This document shows, one piece after another, positions 32,300 through 40,474 of a stretch of 64,000 bases of DNA. The notes below the pieces were generated by a model. That model did not search any database and was not told the origin of the DNA. It saw only the letters and a program-made list of their open reading frames with translations. Position 1 is the stretch's first letter, and each line of letters starts with the position of its first letter. This stretch comes from Thalassospira lucentensis (GTDB lineage: Bacteria; Pseudomonadota; Alphaproteobacteria; Rhodospirillales; Thalassospiraceae), in contig NZ_LPVY01000013.1 in the NCBI RefSeq assembly GCF_001613805.1, forward strand, positions 1 through 64,000, given 5' to 3'. The position numbers and the translations under genes were made by a program.

Positions 32300-32647
32300 A
32301 TGCCGGTACAACGCAAAAATCCGCTGAAGCTCAATAACCTGCAACTGCGCACGCTTGTGCTGGCGCAGATTATCGCCAAGGACCCGAATTCGGGATCGAT
32401 TGACGAAGCCACGGGTGATGCGACCCTTTTGCGTATTCCGCATGCGCATGGGGATCATGTTCATGTCGGGAAATTCGTGGTTGCCGCGCGCGATGCCAGC
32501 GGCTTTGCCAACCCGGCGGTCTGGGTTGCACTGGCGCGCAAGGGACTGGTGCGTGAAGGTTACCCGGCCAGCATCGTCCTGACCCGCGAGGGCATGGAAT
32601 ACAATACCGGCCTTGCCGAGAATTTTGTCGAAGAGTCAGATCACTGA
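32300..32647 (+). CDS. Conserved small protein of unknown function
   Basis: 115 residues, soluble. It begins KNPLKLNNLQLRTLVLAQI and carries a His-rich middle RIPHAHGDHVHVGKFVVAAR, then NPAVWVALARKGLVREGYPA. The length, good codon use and clean start suggest a real gene, and I recall similar proteins in Alphaproteobacteria, but no function. The HAHGDHVHV stretch could bind a metal. The ending has winged-helix-like spacing, which is speculation. Confidence 0.8.
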   Translation: MPVQRKNPLKLNNLQLRTLVLAQIIAKDPNSGSIDEATGDATLLRIPHAHGDHVHVGKFVVAARDASGFANPAVWVALARKGLVREGYPASIVLTREGMEYNTGLAENFVEESDH

Positions 32648-32760
32648 TTGGACTTTCCTACGGCAATTAAGCTATAAGTAAGTCTTTCTTAATCTGAAAG
32701 TAGATGAAATTAATGCTTTTAGAAATATAAAGCTCTTCGTTTTGCGGTACACTTATCAGG

Positions 32761-33456
32761 TTATTTCATTTGAGGAACTAGCAACTCCTTTAACCATTCA
32801 TCGACGCGTCTGATTTCTTCCAGACGCAGCTTTGGTTCCAGATTGGCGATTGCGGTTGCCGGGTCCATTTCAAGTTCGACACCGGGCGGCAGGGTCAGGG
32901 GGCCAAGTGCTGAACGGCGCAGCCAGTAATAGGCATCGGCATAATCGGGTTCAACACCCCAGCCGCGTTCAGTCATGGTGCCCAATAGAAACTGGGCAGC
33001 ATGCATGCCGTTTTCGGCGGCGATCCTGTAATAGTGGGCGGCTTCGACATAGTTTTGTTCTGCCCCGCGTCCGTGAAAATATTGTTCGCCAATCAAAAAG
33101 GCTGCATCGGAATTGCTGGGTGCAGCGCGAAGAGCACGCTTGAAGAACTCGGTTGCGCGAAACTGGTCATAGCGCAGTCCCCAGCCATTGAAATACATCA
33201 GGCCAAGATAGTAGATCGCATTGGGATGATTGGCACGCGCGGCCAGAGCAAACCATTCGGCAGCCTGCCGGTAATCCTGTGGCCCGGCAAGTCCACGGTA
33301 ATAAAGCAGCCCAAGGGCATATTGTGCACGGGGATCGTCTTCCTGTGCGGCAACGCGCCATTGCGCGCGGGCCATTTCATAATTGCCAGCCTGATAGGCC
33401 TTGTAGCCGCTTGTGTAATCTGCGCGGGCCGGAGGCGCGTGACATGCGAATGCCAA
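32761..33456 (-). CDS. Sel1-like repeat protein, exported
   Basis: About 231 residues. After a hydrophobic leader come Sel1-type TPR repeats: ARAQWRVAAQEDDPRAQYAL, AAEWFALAARANHPNAIYYL, TEFFKRALRAAPSNSDAAFL, AAHYYRIAAENGMHAAQFLL and a fifth around ADAYYWLRRSALG. Such proteins scaffold protein contacts in the envelope. The start is uncertain: there is no in-frame ATG upstream of the leader, and the TTG given here lies inside what looks like the signal sequence (YGLLALAFACHAPPARA). The true start may be a rare codon further upstream. Confidence 0.82.
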   Translation of the reverse strand: MAFACHAPPARADYTSGYKAYQAGNYEMARAQWRVAAQEDDPRAQYALGLLYYRGLAGPQDYRQAAEWFALAARANHPNAIYYLGLMYFNGWGLRYDQFRATEFFKRALRAAPSNSDAAFLIGEQYFHGRGAEQNYVEAAHYYRIAAENGMHAAQFLLGTMTERGWGVEPDYADAYYWLRRSALGPLTLPPGVELEMDPATAIANLEPKLRLEEIRRVDEWLKELLVPQMK

Positions 33457-33543
33457 GGCAAGCAGGCCGTATACAAAAGGGCGAATGCCGCGAACGGGCG
33501 CGCGGAAGAAAAAATGGAAAGGGGCAAAAGGAGGGACCGATCT

Positions 33544-33897
33544 TTAACGGGATTTGAACAGCGGGACGACTTTGCGGGCGCGTTTTTCAACGGCATCAAG
33601 AACGTTCTGGATTTCGGAGCTTTGTTTGATTTTTTCACCGCTGTGAAGTGCAACGAAATGCCCGGCATTCTTGTGATCTGCACCAAGCTTGATGACGGTG
33701 AAGATGGCCGTTTCGTGCGAGGAACGGAAAATCGAGAACATGGCCATGCCATCAAGATGATCAATGGCGTAGTCACGCCATGCACCACTTGCGACCTGTC
33801 TGGAATAGGTATTCATGAGCTGCATCAGTTCAGTCCGGTCGAAATGCACAAAGCTTTTGGCTTTGCGGTATTGAGCCAGATTGAACAATGTACCCAT
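33544..33897 (-). CDS. DUF2794 family protein
   Basis: 117 residues. FDRTELMQLMNTYSRQVASG, WRDYAIDHLDGMAMFSIFRS and the following SHETAIFTVIKL match the DUF2794 family of Alphaproteobacteria. Function is unknown. The ATG at 33897 follows CCGGAG. It sits 87 bp upstream of the Sel1-repeat gene on the same strand. Its presence supports the alphaproteobacterial origin. Confidence 0.85.
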   Translation of the reverse strand: MGTLFNLAQYRKAKSFVHFDRTELMQLMNTYSRQVASGAWRDYAIDHLDGMAMFSIFRSSHETAIFTVIKLGADHKNAGHFVALHSGEKIKQSSEIQNVLDAVEKRARKVVPLFKSR

Positions 33898-34051
33898 GTC
33901 TTTCTCCGGACGTAGTTTCAGAAGGCCGGGTTCGGGCATTTGTGACGCCCTTATGACACGGTAACGCGCTTTGTCCGCAGCCTCAAGTTTGAATAGGCTG
34001 CCGGGGCGAAGTTTTTACAAATATCGTTGGAATTTCAGATGGTTGCCCGGG

Positions 34052-34432
34052 TTACAGGCTGCGTGACCGGGTCGGTGGCCAATCAACGGTTTGGGCGCCG
34101 GTATTATATGGATCAGGCGTACGATAGCAGCTGACCGAGGCCAGAGTGCGATAGCAATAAAGCGGAGGTTCGGGAACCGGGTCCTTTTTGCAATAGGATT
34201 TGCCGTCAATCTTGCGGATGGTTGAGCAATCCCGGCCGGTCGAGAGGGAAACGACGTGATCGACAAGTGTTTTGTCGGTGTTGATGATGCTGACAACATC
34301 AAGGGCGATATACCATTCAACGCCTGTGAACAGATTGGTACCCGCAACGTCGGATGCGGTGGTGTCGCAGCCAGAGACCCCGACGCCAAGCAGCGTTGCG
34401 AATAATCCAGCCAGAATGCGCTGGCGGATCAT
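34052..34432 (-). CDS. Small Cys-rich lipoprotein
   Basis: 126 residues. The start chosen (MIRQRILAGLF) gives a textbook lipoprotein signal ending in GVGVSGC, with Cys lipidation and a following Asp that could favour inner-membrane retention. An ATG at 34477 with good GGAG would add 15 residues. The mature part has several Cys (RDCSTIRK, SYCKKDP, YCYRTLASVSCYRTPDPYN). Similar short envelope lipoproteins occur in Alphaproteobacteria without known role. Confidence 0.75.
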   Translation of the reverse strand: MIRQRILAGLFATLLGVGVSGCDTTASDVAGTNLFTGVEWYIALDVVSIINTDKTLVDHVVSLSTGRDCSTIRKIDGKSYCKKDPVPEPPLYCYRTLASVSCYRTPDPYNTGAQTVDWPPTRSRSL

Positions 34433-34830
34433 CCGTTTCGCCTCTTGACGGCTATGCGCCTTGTACAAGCTTTTCATCCTGATCTCCGTGCATCGACCGG
34501 TCACTATTTGCCCGGTGACGATTAAAATTCCGTTTCCCGAATTTACAAATGCAATCCACGTGCCGTTTTGGCCAACCCAAAAGCCCTCTTTAATGTCGAG
34601 GCAGTTTGGCCACATTTCAGCCGGTTTTACCGATTATTCGAACACAGACATTCATTCCGGTAATGGTTCCGGTTCGTTTTCAGGCATCGTTATCTGTCTC
34701 AGGCGGCAATTCTTTCCTGCGATATGTGTTTACATCACCCAAAACAGGGTGGCCGGGGGCTCTTTGGGGCATGAAAACCGGACTTGCGGGATTTAATTGC
34801 GATATTGGCGGTTCCGGATGTCCAGCGGAC
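34433..34830. other. Non-coding gap upstream of the yfgM-like gene
   Basis: About 400 bp without a credible reading frame. It should contain the minus-strand lipoprotein promoter. I see repeated CCGGTAATGGTTCCGGTT-like short motifs near 34655-34675 but no clear structured RNA. Confidence 0.35.
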
Positions 34831-34859
34831 TTGACCCCTTGCGCACTGGCGCGTTAAAT
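34831..34859 (+). promoter_or_regulatory. Promoter of the yfgM-bamB unit
   Basis: TTGACC (34831-34836), 17 bp, TTAAAT (34854-34859), about 70 bp before the start codon at 34930. Spacing is ideal for sigma-70. Confidence 0.6.
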
Positions 34860-34883
34860 CCTTGCCGGAATTAATTCTGATAA

Positions 34884-34908
34884 GCGGGCAGGTTGCCCGC
34901 TTTCTTTT
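34884..34908 (+). terminator. Intrinsic terminator in the yfgM leader
   Basis: GCGGGCA (34884-34890) and TGCCCGC (34894-34900) pair perfectly around GGT and run into TTTCTTTT. It lies between the proposed promoter and the coding start, so it is either an attenuator or the end of an upstream transcript. Confidence 0.8.
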
Positions 34909-34929
34909 GATCGGATTGGAGCGGTTTTC

Positions 34930-35580
34930 GTGGTTGATATTTTCCAGGAAGTCGAAGAAGACCTCAAGCGCGAGCGCAATGAAGCGCTGTGGCGCAAATA
35001 CGGCAAATACATCGTTGGCGTGGCCGCCGTGATCGTGCTGGGTGTTGCCGGACGTGAAGGCTGGAAAAGCTACGAGGAAAATTCGCGCATCGAAAACGGT
35101 ACGCGCATGGCAAACGCCATCGAACTGGCACAGGCAGGCGAAGAGAAACAGGATGCGGCACTTGGTGCGCTTGACGCGATCATCGCGGATGGCAATGCCG
35201 GTTTTGTCGCCCTTGGTCATTTCCAGAAGGCTGCTGTCTATCTGCGGGCCGGAGCAAAGGATTCTGCTGTTGCCGAGCTTGAGGCAATCGCAGGTAATAG
35301 CGACGTCGAAAAGATTTATCGTGATCTTGCCGTGGTTCAGATCGCGATGAACAATGCCGATGGTGCAAATTCAAAAGACTTGATTGCGCGTCTTGAACCA
35401 ATCGCTGTGCCGGAAAATCCCTGGTACTACTCTGCGCGTGAAATGATTGCGATGTTGCATATTGCTGCCGGCGAAATCGAGGCAGCCAAGCCGCTGTTGA
35501 CCGAAATCGCCGATGACAGCGAAGCACCGTCGGGCATGCGTGCACGTGCGAGTGAAATTCTGAAGGCCGTTGACGCCTGA
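34930..35580 (+). CDS. Tetratricopeptide protein, YfgM/Tol-Pal-like envelope chaperone partner
   Basis: 216 residues from a GTG start. A cytoplasmic start (DIFQEVEEDLKRERNEALWR) and one helix (KYIVGVAAVIVLGVAG) anchor it in the inner membrane. The periplasmic part holds TPR-like helices (ALGHFQKAAVYLRAGAKDSA, ALGALDAIIADG). This is the YfgM (TPR_21) arrangement. YfgM in E. coli works with PpiD at the SecYEG exit. The next genes are bamB and der, the same order as in E. coli, which supports the call. Confidence 0.88.
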   Translation: MVDIFQEVEEDLKRERNEALWRKYGKYIVGVAAVIVLGVAGREGWKSYEENSRIENGTRMANAIELAQAGEEKQDAALGALDAIIADGNAGFVALGHFQKAAVYLRAGAKDSAVAELEAIAGNSDVEKIYRDLAVVQIAMNNADGANSKDLIARLEPIAVPENPWYYSAREMIAMLHIAAGEIEAAKPLLTEIADDSEAPSGMRARASEILKAVDA

Positions 35581-35629
35581 TTGGCGTAATGAAAGCGGCA
35601 ACCTGTTCACAGGGACTGGATCAGAGGAT

Positions 35630-36970
35630 ATGGTTTTGAGACCACGCAACATTAAATCCCTTTTGTGCGTTATGGGCATGTCGGTTGCCGTTTCGGCATG
35701 TTCCAGCTGGCTTGGTGAATCCGAAGATCCGCCGCTTCCCGGTGAACGTCTTGCCGTGCTGTCACTTGAAAGCACGGTTCAGCCCGATGTGGCACTAAGC
35801 GACCAGCGTGTGGTCCTGCCGGAACCGGAGCCGATGGTCGACTGGCCCCAGAATGGTGGTCTGCCAAGCCATGCCCTGCATCATGTCGGTCTTGAAAACG
35901 ACGTCTTGCGACAGGATTGGTCGGTTGGCATTGGCGAAGGGTCGATGGATGACAATCTTCTGCTGAACCAGGCGATTGTTGCGCGCGGAGTTGTCTTTAC
36001 CATTGATGCGGATGCCGTTGTTCGTGCCTTCAGTGCCAAATCCGGCAAACGTATCTGGTCGCTTGAACTGGCGAAGGACGAGGACGAAGACAGCACCCTT
36101 TTGGGGGGCGGTCTTGCCTATGAAAACGGTATTTTGTACGCGACGACGGGCTTTGCCGAGGTCATCGCGATTGATGCGCCAAGTGCGACCGTCATGTGGC
36201 GTTCGCAGGTGACCGCCCCGATGCGCGGTGCGCCGACAGTCCGTGGCGGGCGTGTCTTTGTCGTGACGGTCGATAACCAGACTGTCGCACTGAATGCGAT
36301 GACTGGTGATACGCTTTGGTCCCATCGTGGTGCATCAGAAGGCGCATCCTTTATCGGCGGTGCGAGCCCGGCCGTGGATCAGGGGGTTGTTATTTCTGCC
36401 TATACCACCGGTGAAATGTATGCGCTGCGTGTTGAAAACGGTCAGGTGATCTGGTCCGATGCGCTGGCATCAGCCGGGCGTACCGATGCGGTGTCGGCCA
36501 TTGCCGATATTCGTGGCCTTCCGGTGATCGACAACAATCTGGTGATTGCGACAAGCAATGCCGGCCTGACCGTTGCGATTGACCTGCGGACTGGGTATCG
36601 CGTCTGGGAACTGGAGGCCGGTGGCATTCAATCACCGTGGGTTGCTGGCGACTATGTTTTCGTTCTTACCAACACAAATGATCTGATTGCCTTGCGTCGG
36701 GACACCGGACAGGTTAAATGGGTGACCGCTTTGCCTCGTTTTGTCGATCCCGAAGATCAGGAAGAGCCGATGGTATGGACCGGTCCGGTTCTCGTAGGCG
36801 ATCGGTTGATCGTTGGAAACGAGCAGGGCGAAATCATGACCGTTTCCCCGTATAGTGGCGAGATCATGGGCAAGGATGAAGTTTCCGGCCCTATCACCTT
36901 GCCGCCGTCTGTTGCGGGTGACAGTCTTTACTTCCTGACTGCGGATGCCGATCTAATCGCGTATCGCTGA
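35630..36970 (+). CDS. bamB: Outer-membrane assembly lipoprotein BamB (PQQ-like beta-propeller)
   Basis: About 446 residues. The signal LLCVMGMSVAVSAC ends in a lipobox with Cys near residue 20. Repeated WD/PQQ-like blades follow: AVVRAFSAKSGKRIWSLEL, TVALNAMTGDTLWSHRGASE, MYALRVENGQVIWSDAL and LIALRRDTGQVKWVTALP. BamB helps the BAM complex fold outer-membrane proteins. The ATG at 35630 has AGAGG very close; a TTG 6 bp later is also possible. It follows yfgM and precedes der. Confidence 0.92.
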   Translation: MVLRPRNIKSLLCVMGMSVAVSACSSWLGESEDPPLPGERLAVLSLESTVQPDVALSDQRVVLPEPEPMVDWPQNGGLPSHALHHVGLENDVLRQDWSVGIGEGSMDDNLLLNQAIVARGVVFTIDADAVVRAFSAKSGKRIWSLELAKDEDEDSTLLGGGLAYENGILYATTGFAEVIAIDAPSATVMWRSQVTAPMRGAPTVRGGRVFVVTVDNQTVALNAMTGDTLWSHRGASEGASFIGGASPAVDQGVVISAYTTGEMYALRVENGQVIWSDALASAGRTDAVSAIADIRGLPVIDNNLVIATSNAGLTVAIDLRTGYRVWELEAGGIQSPWVAGDYVFVLTNTNDLIALRRDTGQVKWVTALPRFVDPEDQEEPMVWTGPVLVGDRLIVGNEQGEIMTVSPYSGEIMGKDEVSGPITLPPSVAGDSLYFLTADADLIAYR

Positions 36971-36990
36971 CAGGTCGAACGCAGTTTTTC

Positions 36991-37058
36991 GCAAAAGATC
37001 CGATCTTTTGCCTGATATGCGCGTGCGCCGGAACGGGGTAAACTGCCCCTCGGCGCAC
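36991..37058 (+). promoter_or_regulatory. Two consecutive hairpins between bamB and der
   Basis: GCAAAAGAT-CCG-ATCTTTTGC (36991-37011) is a perfect 9-bp stem. It is followed by GTGCGCCG (37023-37030) and CGGCGCAC (37051-37058), enclosing a second CGGGG/CCCC pair. Neither has a strong T tract except the run inside the first stem. They may end bamB transcription or form a der leader. Confidence 0.55.
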
Positions 37059-37092
37059 ATCGCCGTTTTATAACAATGAGTCTGAAAGTCAG

Positions 37093-38574
37093 ATGTCGCT
37101 GAAAGTAGCCATTATCGGTCGCCCCAATGTCGGGAAGTCGACCCTGTTTAACCGTCTGGTCGGCAAGAAGCTGGCGCTGGTCGATGACCAGCCGGGCGTC
37201 ACGCGTGATCGCCGTTATGGCAAGGCGCGTCTTGGCCATATGGGATTCGACATTATCGATACTGCTGGTCTGGAAGAGGCGTTTGACGATTCCATCGAAG
37301 GTAAAATGCGCCAGCAAAGCGAAATGGCCTTTGAGGAATGCGATATCGCGTTTTTCCTGATTGATGCCCGTGCGGGCCTGACCCCGCTTGACAATCACTT
37401 TGCCGACTGGTTGCGCAAGCGCAAGAAACCGGTCTATGTGATTGCTAACAAGCACGAGGGCAAGGATCAGGATGCCGGCCTTTACGAGGCCTACGGTCTT
37501 GGTCTTGGCGATGTTGCACCGATCTCGGCGGAGCATGGGCTTGGCATGGAATTGCTGATCGATATCATGCGCCCTCATTGGGAAGAATATCGCGACAAGC
37601 AGCGCAAGGCACGGCAGGAAGGCGATCTTGCCGCCATTGATGACGATTTCGAAGATGACGAAATGGACGAGGATGATGGTTCATTTCCGTCCTTTGAAAT
37701 CGAATATGACGAAGACGATGAAGGCGAGGAAGAAGTTGTTCGCAAGGACAATTCGAAAATCCAGCTTGCGATTGTAGGTCGTCCGAATGTGGGCAAATCG
37801 ACCCTTCTGAACCAACTTCTGGGTGAAAACCGTGTCATGACCGGGCCGCAGGCCGGTTTGACCCGTGATTCCATCGCGGTTGACTGGTCCTATGAAGGGC
37901 GTCCGATCCGTCTGGTCGATACCGCCGGGATGCGCCGCAAGAAGAAGATTGATGATCGCGTTGAAAAGCTTTCAGTCACTGATACCCTGCGTGTGATCCG
38001 TTATGCACAGGTCGTTGTCATTATGCTTGATGCGACCAATACGCTTGATAAGCAGGACCTGACGATTGCACGCATGGTCCTTGAAGAAGGCCGTGCGCTG
38101 ATCATTGCTGTGAACAAGTGGGACGCGGTCAAAGACAAGGCCGGTGTGATGTCGGCACTGCGTGACAAGCTTGATACGTCCTTTGCGCAGGCCAAGGGTA
38201 TCCCGATCCTGACATTCTCGGCGCTGACCGGGCGTGGCACGGACAGCCTGATGCCGACCGTTCTTGATATCTATGATATCTGGAGCCGCCGTATTCCGAC
38301 ATCGCAGCTTAACCGCTGGCTCGAAGCCATTACCGAACGCCATTTGCCGCCGGTCATTTCGGGGCGTCGTATCCGCCTGCGGTATATGACCCAGGCCAAA
38401 TCGCGTCCGCCAAGTTTCTTTATCAACTGTTCCAAGGCGGCAGAACTGCCCGAAAGTTATACGCGTTACCTGATCAATGGGCTTCGCGAAGATTTCGACA
38501 TGCCTGGCGTTCCGATCCGCATTTATCTGCGCAGCAGTGATAACCCCTATGGCAACAAGAAGAAAAAGCGCTAG
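37093..38574 (+). CDS. der: Ribosome-assembly GTPase Der (EngA)
   Basis: 493 residues with two GTPase domains in tandem: GRPNVGKSTLFNRLVGKK near residue 9 with DTAGL, and GRPNVGKSTLLNQLLGEN near residue 228 with DTAGMR and NKWD. A KH-like domain closes the protein (FINCSKAAELPESYTRYLIN). Der is needed for 50S subunit maturation. Between the GTPase domains, about residues 185-216, lies an unusually acidic stretch (DDDFEDDEMDEDDG and YDEDDEGEEEV), longer than in E. coli. Confidence 0.97.
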   Translation: MSLKVAIIGRPNVGKSTLFNRLVGKKLALVDDQPGVTRDRRYGKARLGHMGFDIIDTAGLEEAFDDSIEGKMRQQSEMAFEECDIAFFLIDARAGLTPLDNHFADWLRKRKKPVYVIANKHEGKDQDAGLYEAYGLGLGDVAPISAEHGLGMELLIDIMRPHWEEYRDKQRKARQEGDLAAIDDDFEDDEMDEDDGSFPSFEIEYDEDDEGEEEVVRKDNSKIQLAIVGRPNVGKSTLLNQLLGENRVMTGPQAGLTRDSIAVDWSYEGRPIRLVDTAGMRRKKKIDDRVEKLSVTDTLRVIRYAQVVVIMLDATNTLDKQDLTIARMVLEEGRALIIAVNKWDAVKDKAGVMSALRDKLDTSFAQAKGIPILTFSALTGRGTDSLMPTVLDIYDIWSRRIPTSQLNRWLEAITERHLPPVISGRRIRLRYMTQAKSRPPSFFINCSKAAELPESYTRYLINGLREDFDMPGVPIRIYLRSSDNPYGNKKKKR

Positions 38575-38595
38575 GGCTTGATCGATAAACATCAA

Positions 38596-38621
38596 ACGGG
38601 GGCAGGAATGCCCCCGTTTTT
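38596..38621 (+). terminator. Terminator after der
   Basis: Perfect 9-bp stem ACGGGGGCA/TGCCCCCGT around GGAA, followed by TTTTTATTT. It separates der from the convergent thioredoxin-like gene. Confidence 0.92.
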
Positions 38622-39204
38622 ATTTGGCAGCTTCCAAAAGGCGGTCAATGAAATCCGCGGCATCGTCTGACCGCCAATCGACCAGTCCCGATATATAGCC
38701 AAGAATACGGCCATCACGATCAAGGGCATATGTGATCGGCAGGCCATAAAGGGCAAATTCGGCATCCCTGGGATTATCTCGGTCGCTATAGGCGGTTTCG
38801 CCATTCGGGTCGACAAAAAGATCAAGGTTTTCAAGGCCCAGTCGGCGGTAAAAGGGAATGGCAGCCAGCAATCCGTCTTCGTCTATCGAGATCGGAATGA
38901 TGGCGAGGTCATCATTGGAATGATCATTGGCCAACCGGTCAAGCGACGGCATTTCGGCCATACAGGGCAGGCACCAGCTGGCCCAAAAATTGACCAGAAC
39001 CACCTTGCCGCGATAGGCGCTGATATCGGTCGGGTGATTTCGCCGGTCATAAAATCGGGTGTTGCGTGCAATCCGTTGGGGATCAAGTTCGACAAACTGG
39101 CTGCTTTCACCCATTAGCATCAGCGGTGATGCTTCAGTCCCCCCGAAGGCAGGTGCTGTGGCGGCAAATATTGCAGAAACGATAAGGCAGCGCAGAAATC
39201 GCAT
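38620..39204 (-). CDS. TlpA-like thioredoxin-fold periplasmic protein
   Basis: 194 residues. Signal peptide (CLIVSAIFAATAPAFGG), then an AhpC/TSA-Redoxin-type fold with GKVVLVNFWASWCLPCMAEM containing the CxxC active site (WCLPC) and a cis-Pro loop in LYGLPITYALDRDG. Such proteins reduce periplasmic disulfides, often for cytochrome c or oxidase maturation. No maturation genes are adjacent, so the partner is unknown. Confidence 0.9.
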   Translation of the reverse strand: MRFLRCLIVSAIFAATAPAFGGTEASPLMLMGESSQFVELDPQRIARNTRFYDRRNHPTDISAYRGKVVLVNFWASWCLPCMAEMPSLDRLANDHSNDDLAIIPISIDEDGLLAAIPFYRRLGLENLDLFVDPNGETAYSDRDNPRDAEFALYGLPITYALDRDGRILGYISGLVDWRSDDAADFIDRLLEAAK

Positions 39205-39333
39205 CGGGTATCCATGGCATGATCAAACCGGATATTCCGACTAGCCGTTGATGTCGGTAAAGACAAGTCAGAGCCGATCAATCCGTTGTGATCAACGTCG
39301 GATGATCGGCCCTGTGGCAGGTATTCATAACCC

Positions 39334-40371
39334 TTATGCAAATAGGGGCGGGTTCAGTCGGGCGAAGCCTTCCTGGATGAAATAGGGGTAATGCGGGTAG
39401 GGCGGCTGCCTTTTGCTGATGGCATCAAGGCGGGCGATTTGTTCGCTGGAAAGGGACCAGCCAACCGCACCCAGATTGTCGCGCAATTGCTGTTCATTGC
39501 GGGCACCGATAATCACCGACGCCACGGTGGGGCGCTGCAGCAGCCAGTTGATGGCAATCTGTGGGACGGTTCTGCCGGTCTCGGCACTCAGTTCATCAAG
39601 CACATCGACAATGTCATATAGATGATCTTCTTCGACCGGCGGGCCGAATTGTGCTGTTTCATGCAGGCGGCTGCCATCCGGTATCGATGTGCCGCGGCGG
39701 ATTTTGCCAGTCAACCGGCCCCATCCCAAGGGGCTCCAGACCAGTGCGCCCAGTCCCTGATCCTGCGCCAGCGGCATCAGGTCCCATTCGTAATCGCGCC
39801 CGACCAGTGAATAGTAAACCTGATGGGCGACATAGCGGCTGTAACCAAGGCGATCAGACAGGGCGAGCGACTTCATGATCTGCCACCCGGCAAAGTTCGA
39901 TGCGCCGATATAGCGCAGCTTCCCGGCACGTACGAGGTCATCAAGTGTTGACAGGACTTCCTCGATCGGGGTGAAGGCATCAAAGGCGTGAAGTTGCAGC
40001 AGGTCGATATAATCGGTTCCCAGCCGCTTCAGGGCGGCATCGGTTGCCGTGATCAGGCGGTGGCGCGAGGTGCCAAAGTCATTCGGGCCATCGCCAACAG
40101 GCAGGGCAAGCTTCGTCGACAGAATAATCCTGTCGCGGCGTCCCTTGATGGCTTCGCCCAGAACCTGTTCAGACGCACCATCGGAATAGACGTCGGCACT
40201 GTCGAACATGTTCAGGCCTGCTTCGAGGCTGATATCGATCATGCGGCTGGCTTCACGGGCGTCAATTGTACCCCACGCGCCGAACAGGGGGCCCCGACCG
40301 CCAAAGGTGCCGGCGCCAAAGCTAAGTGCGGGAACGCGCAAACCGGAATTCCCCAATTGTCTGTATTCCAT
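39334..40371 (-). CDS. Aldo/keto reductase
   Basis: 345 residues, a TIM-barrel NADPH-dependent reductase. The catalytic set is visible: Asp and Tyr in SADVYSDGASEQVLG, Lys in ILSTKLALPVG and His in LLQLHAFDAFTP. LVRAGKLRYIGASNFAGWQI and VIIGARNEQQLRDN (cofactor phosphate binding) are family-typical. It resembles the plant and bacterial aldo/keto reductases related to potassium-channel beta subunits. It is divergent from a LysR gene that probably controls it. Substrate is unknown. Confidence 0.93.
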   Translation of the reverse strand: MEYRQLGNSGLRVPALSFGAGTFGGRGPLFGAWGTIDAREASRMIDISLEAGLNMFDSADVYSDGASEQVLGEAIKGRRDRIILSTKLALPVGDGPNDFGTSRHRLITATDAALKRLGTDYIDLLQLHAFDAFTPIEEVLSTLDDLVRAGKLRYIGASNFAGWQIMKSLALSDRLGYSRYVAHQVYYSLVGRDYEWDLMPLAQDQGLGALVWSPLGWGRLTGKIRRGTSIPDGSRLHETAQFGPPVEEDHLYDIVDVLDELSAETGRTVPQIAINWLLQRPTVASVIIGARNEQQLRDNLGAVGWSLSSEQIARLDAISKRQPPYPHYPYFIQEGFARLNPPLFA

Positions 40372-40474
40372 TGTCTTCTCCGTCGCTGGAAATGGTTCAT
40401 GGACGGAATATGGACAAAGGGCGCATTTTCAACTAGGGATATTCTAAGAAGAAGATTTGTGAGTTGAATTCACT

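Noticed and set aside
33001-33915. 304-codon plus-strand open frame
   Set aside because: It is antisense to the Sel1-repeat and DUF2794 genes, both of which have recognisable families.
38596-38621. Fully bidirectional terminator between der and the thioredoxin-like gene
   Set aside because: The stem is symmetric but the minus-strand side lacks a good T tract, so I assign it to der only.
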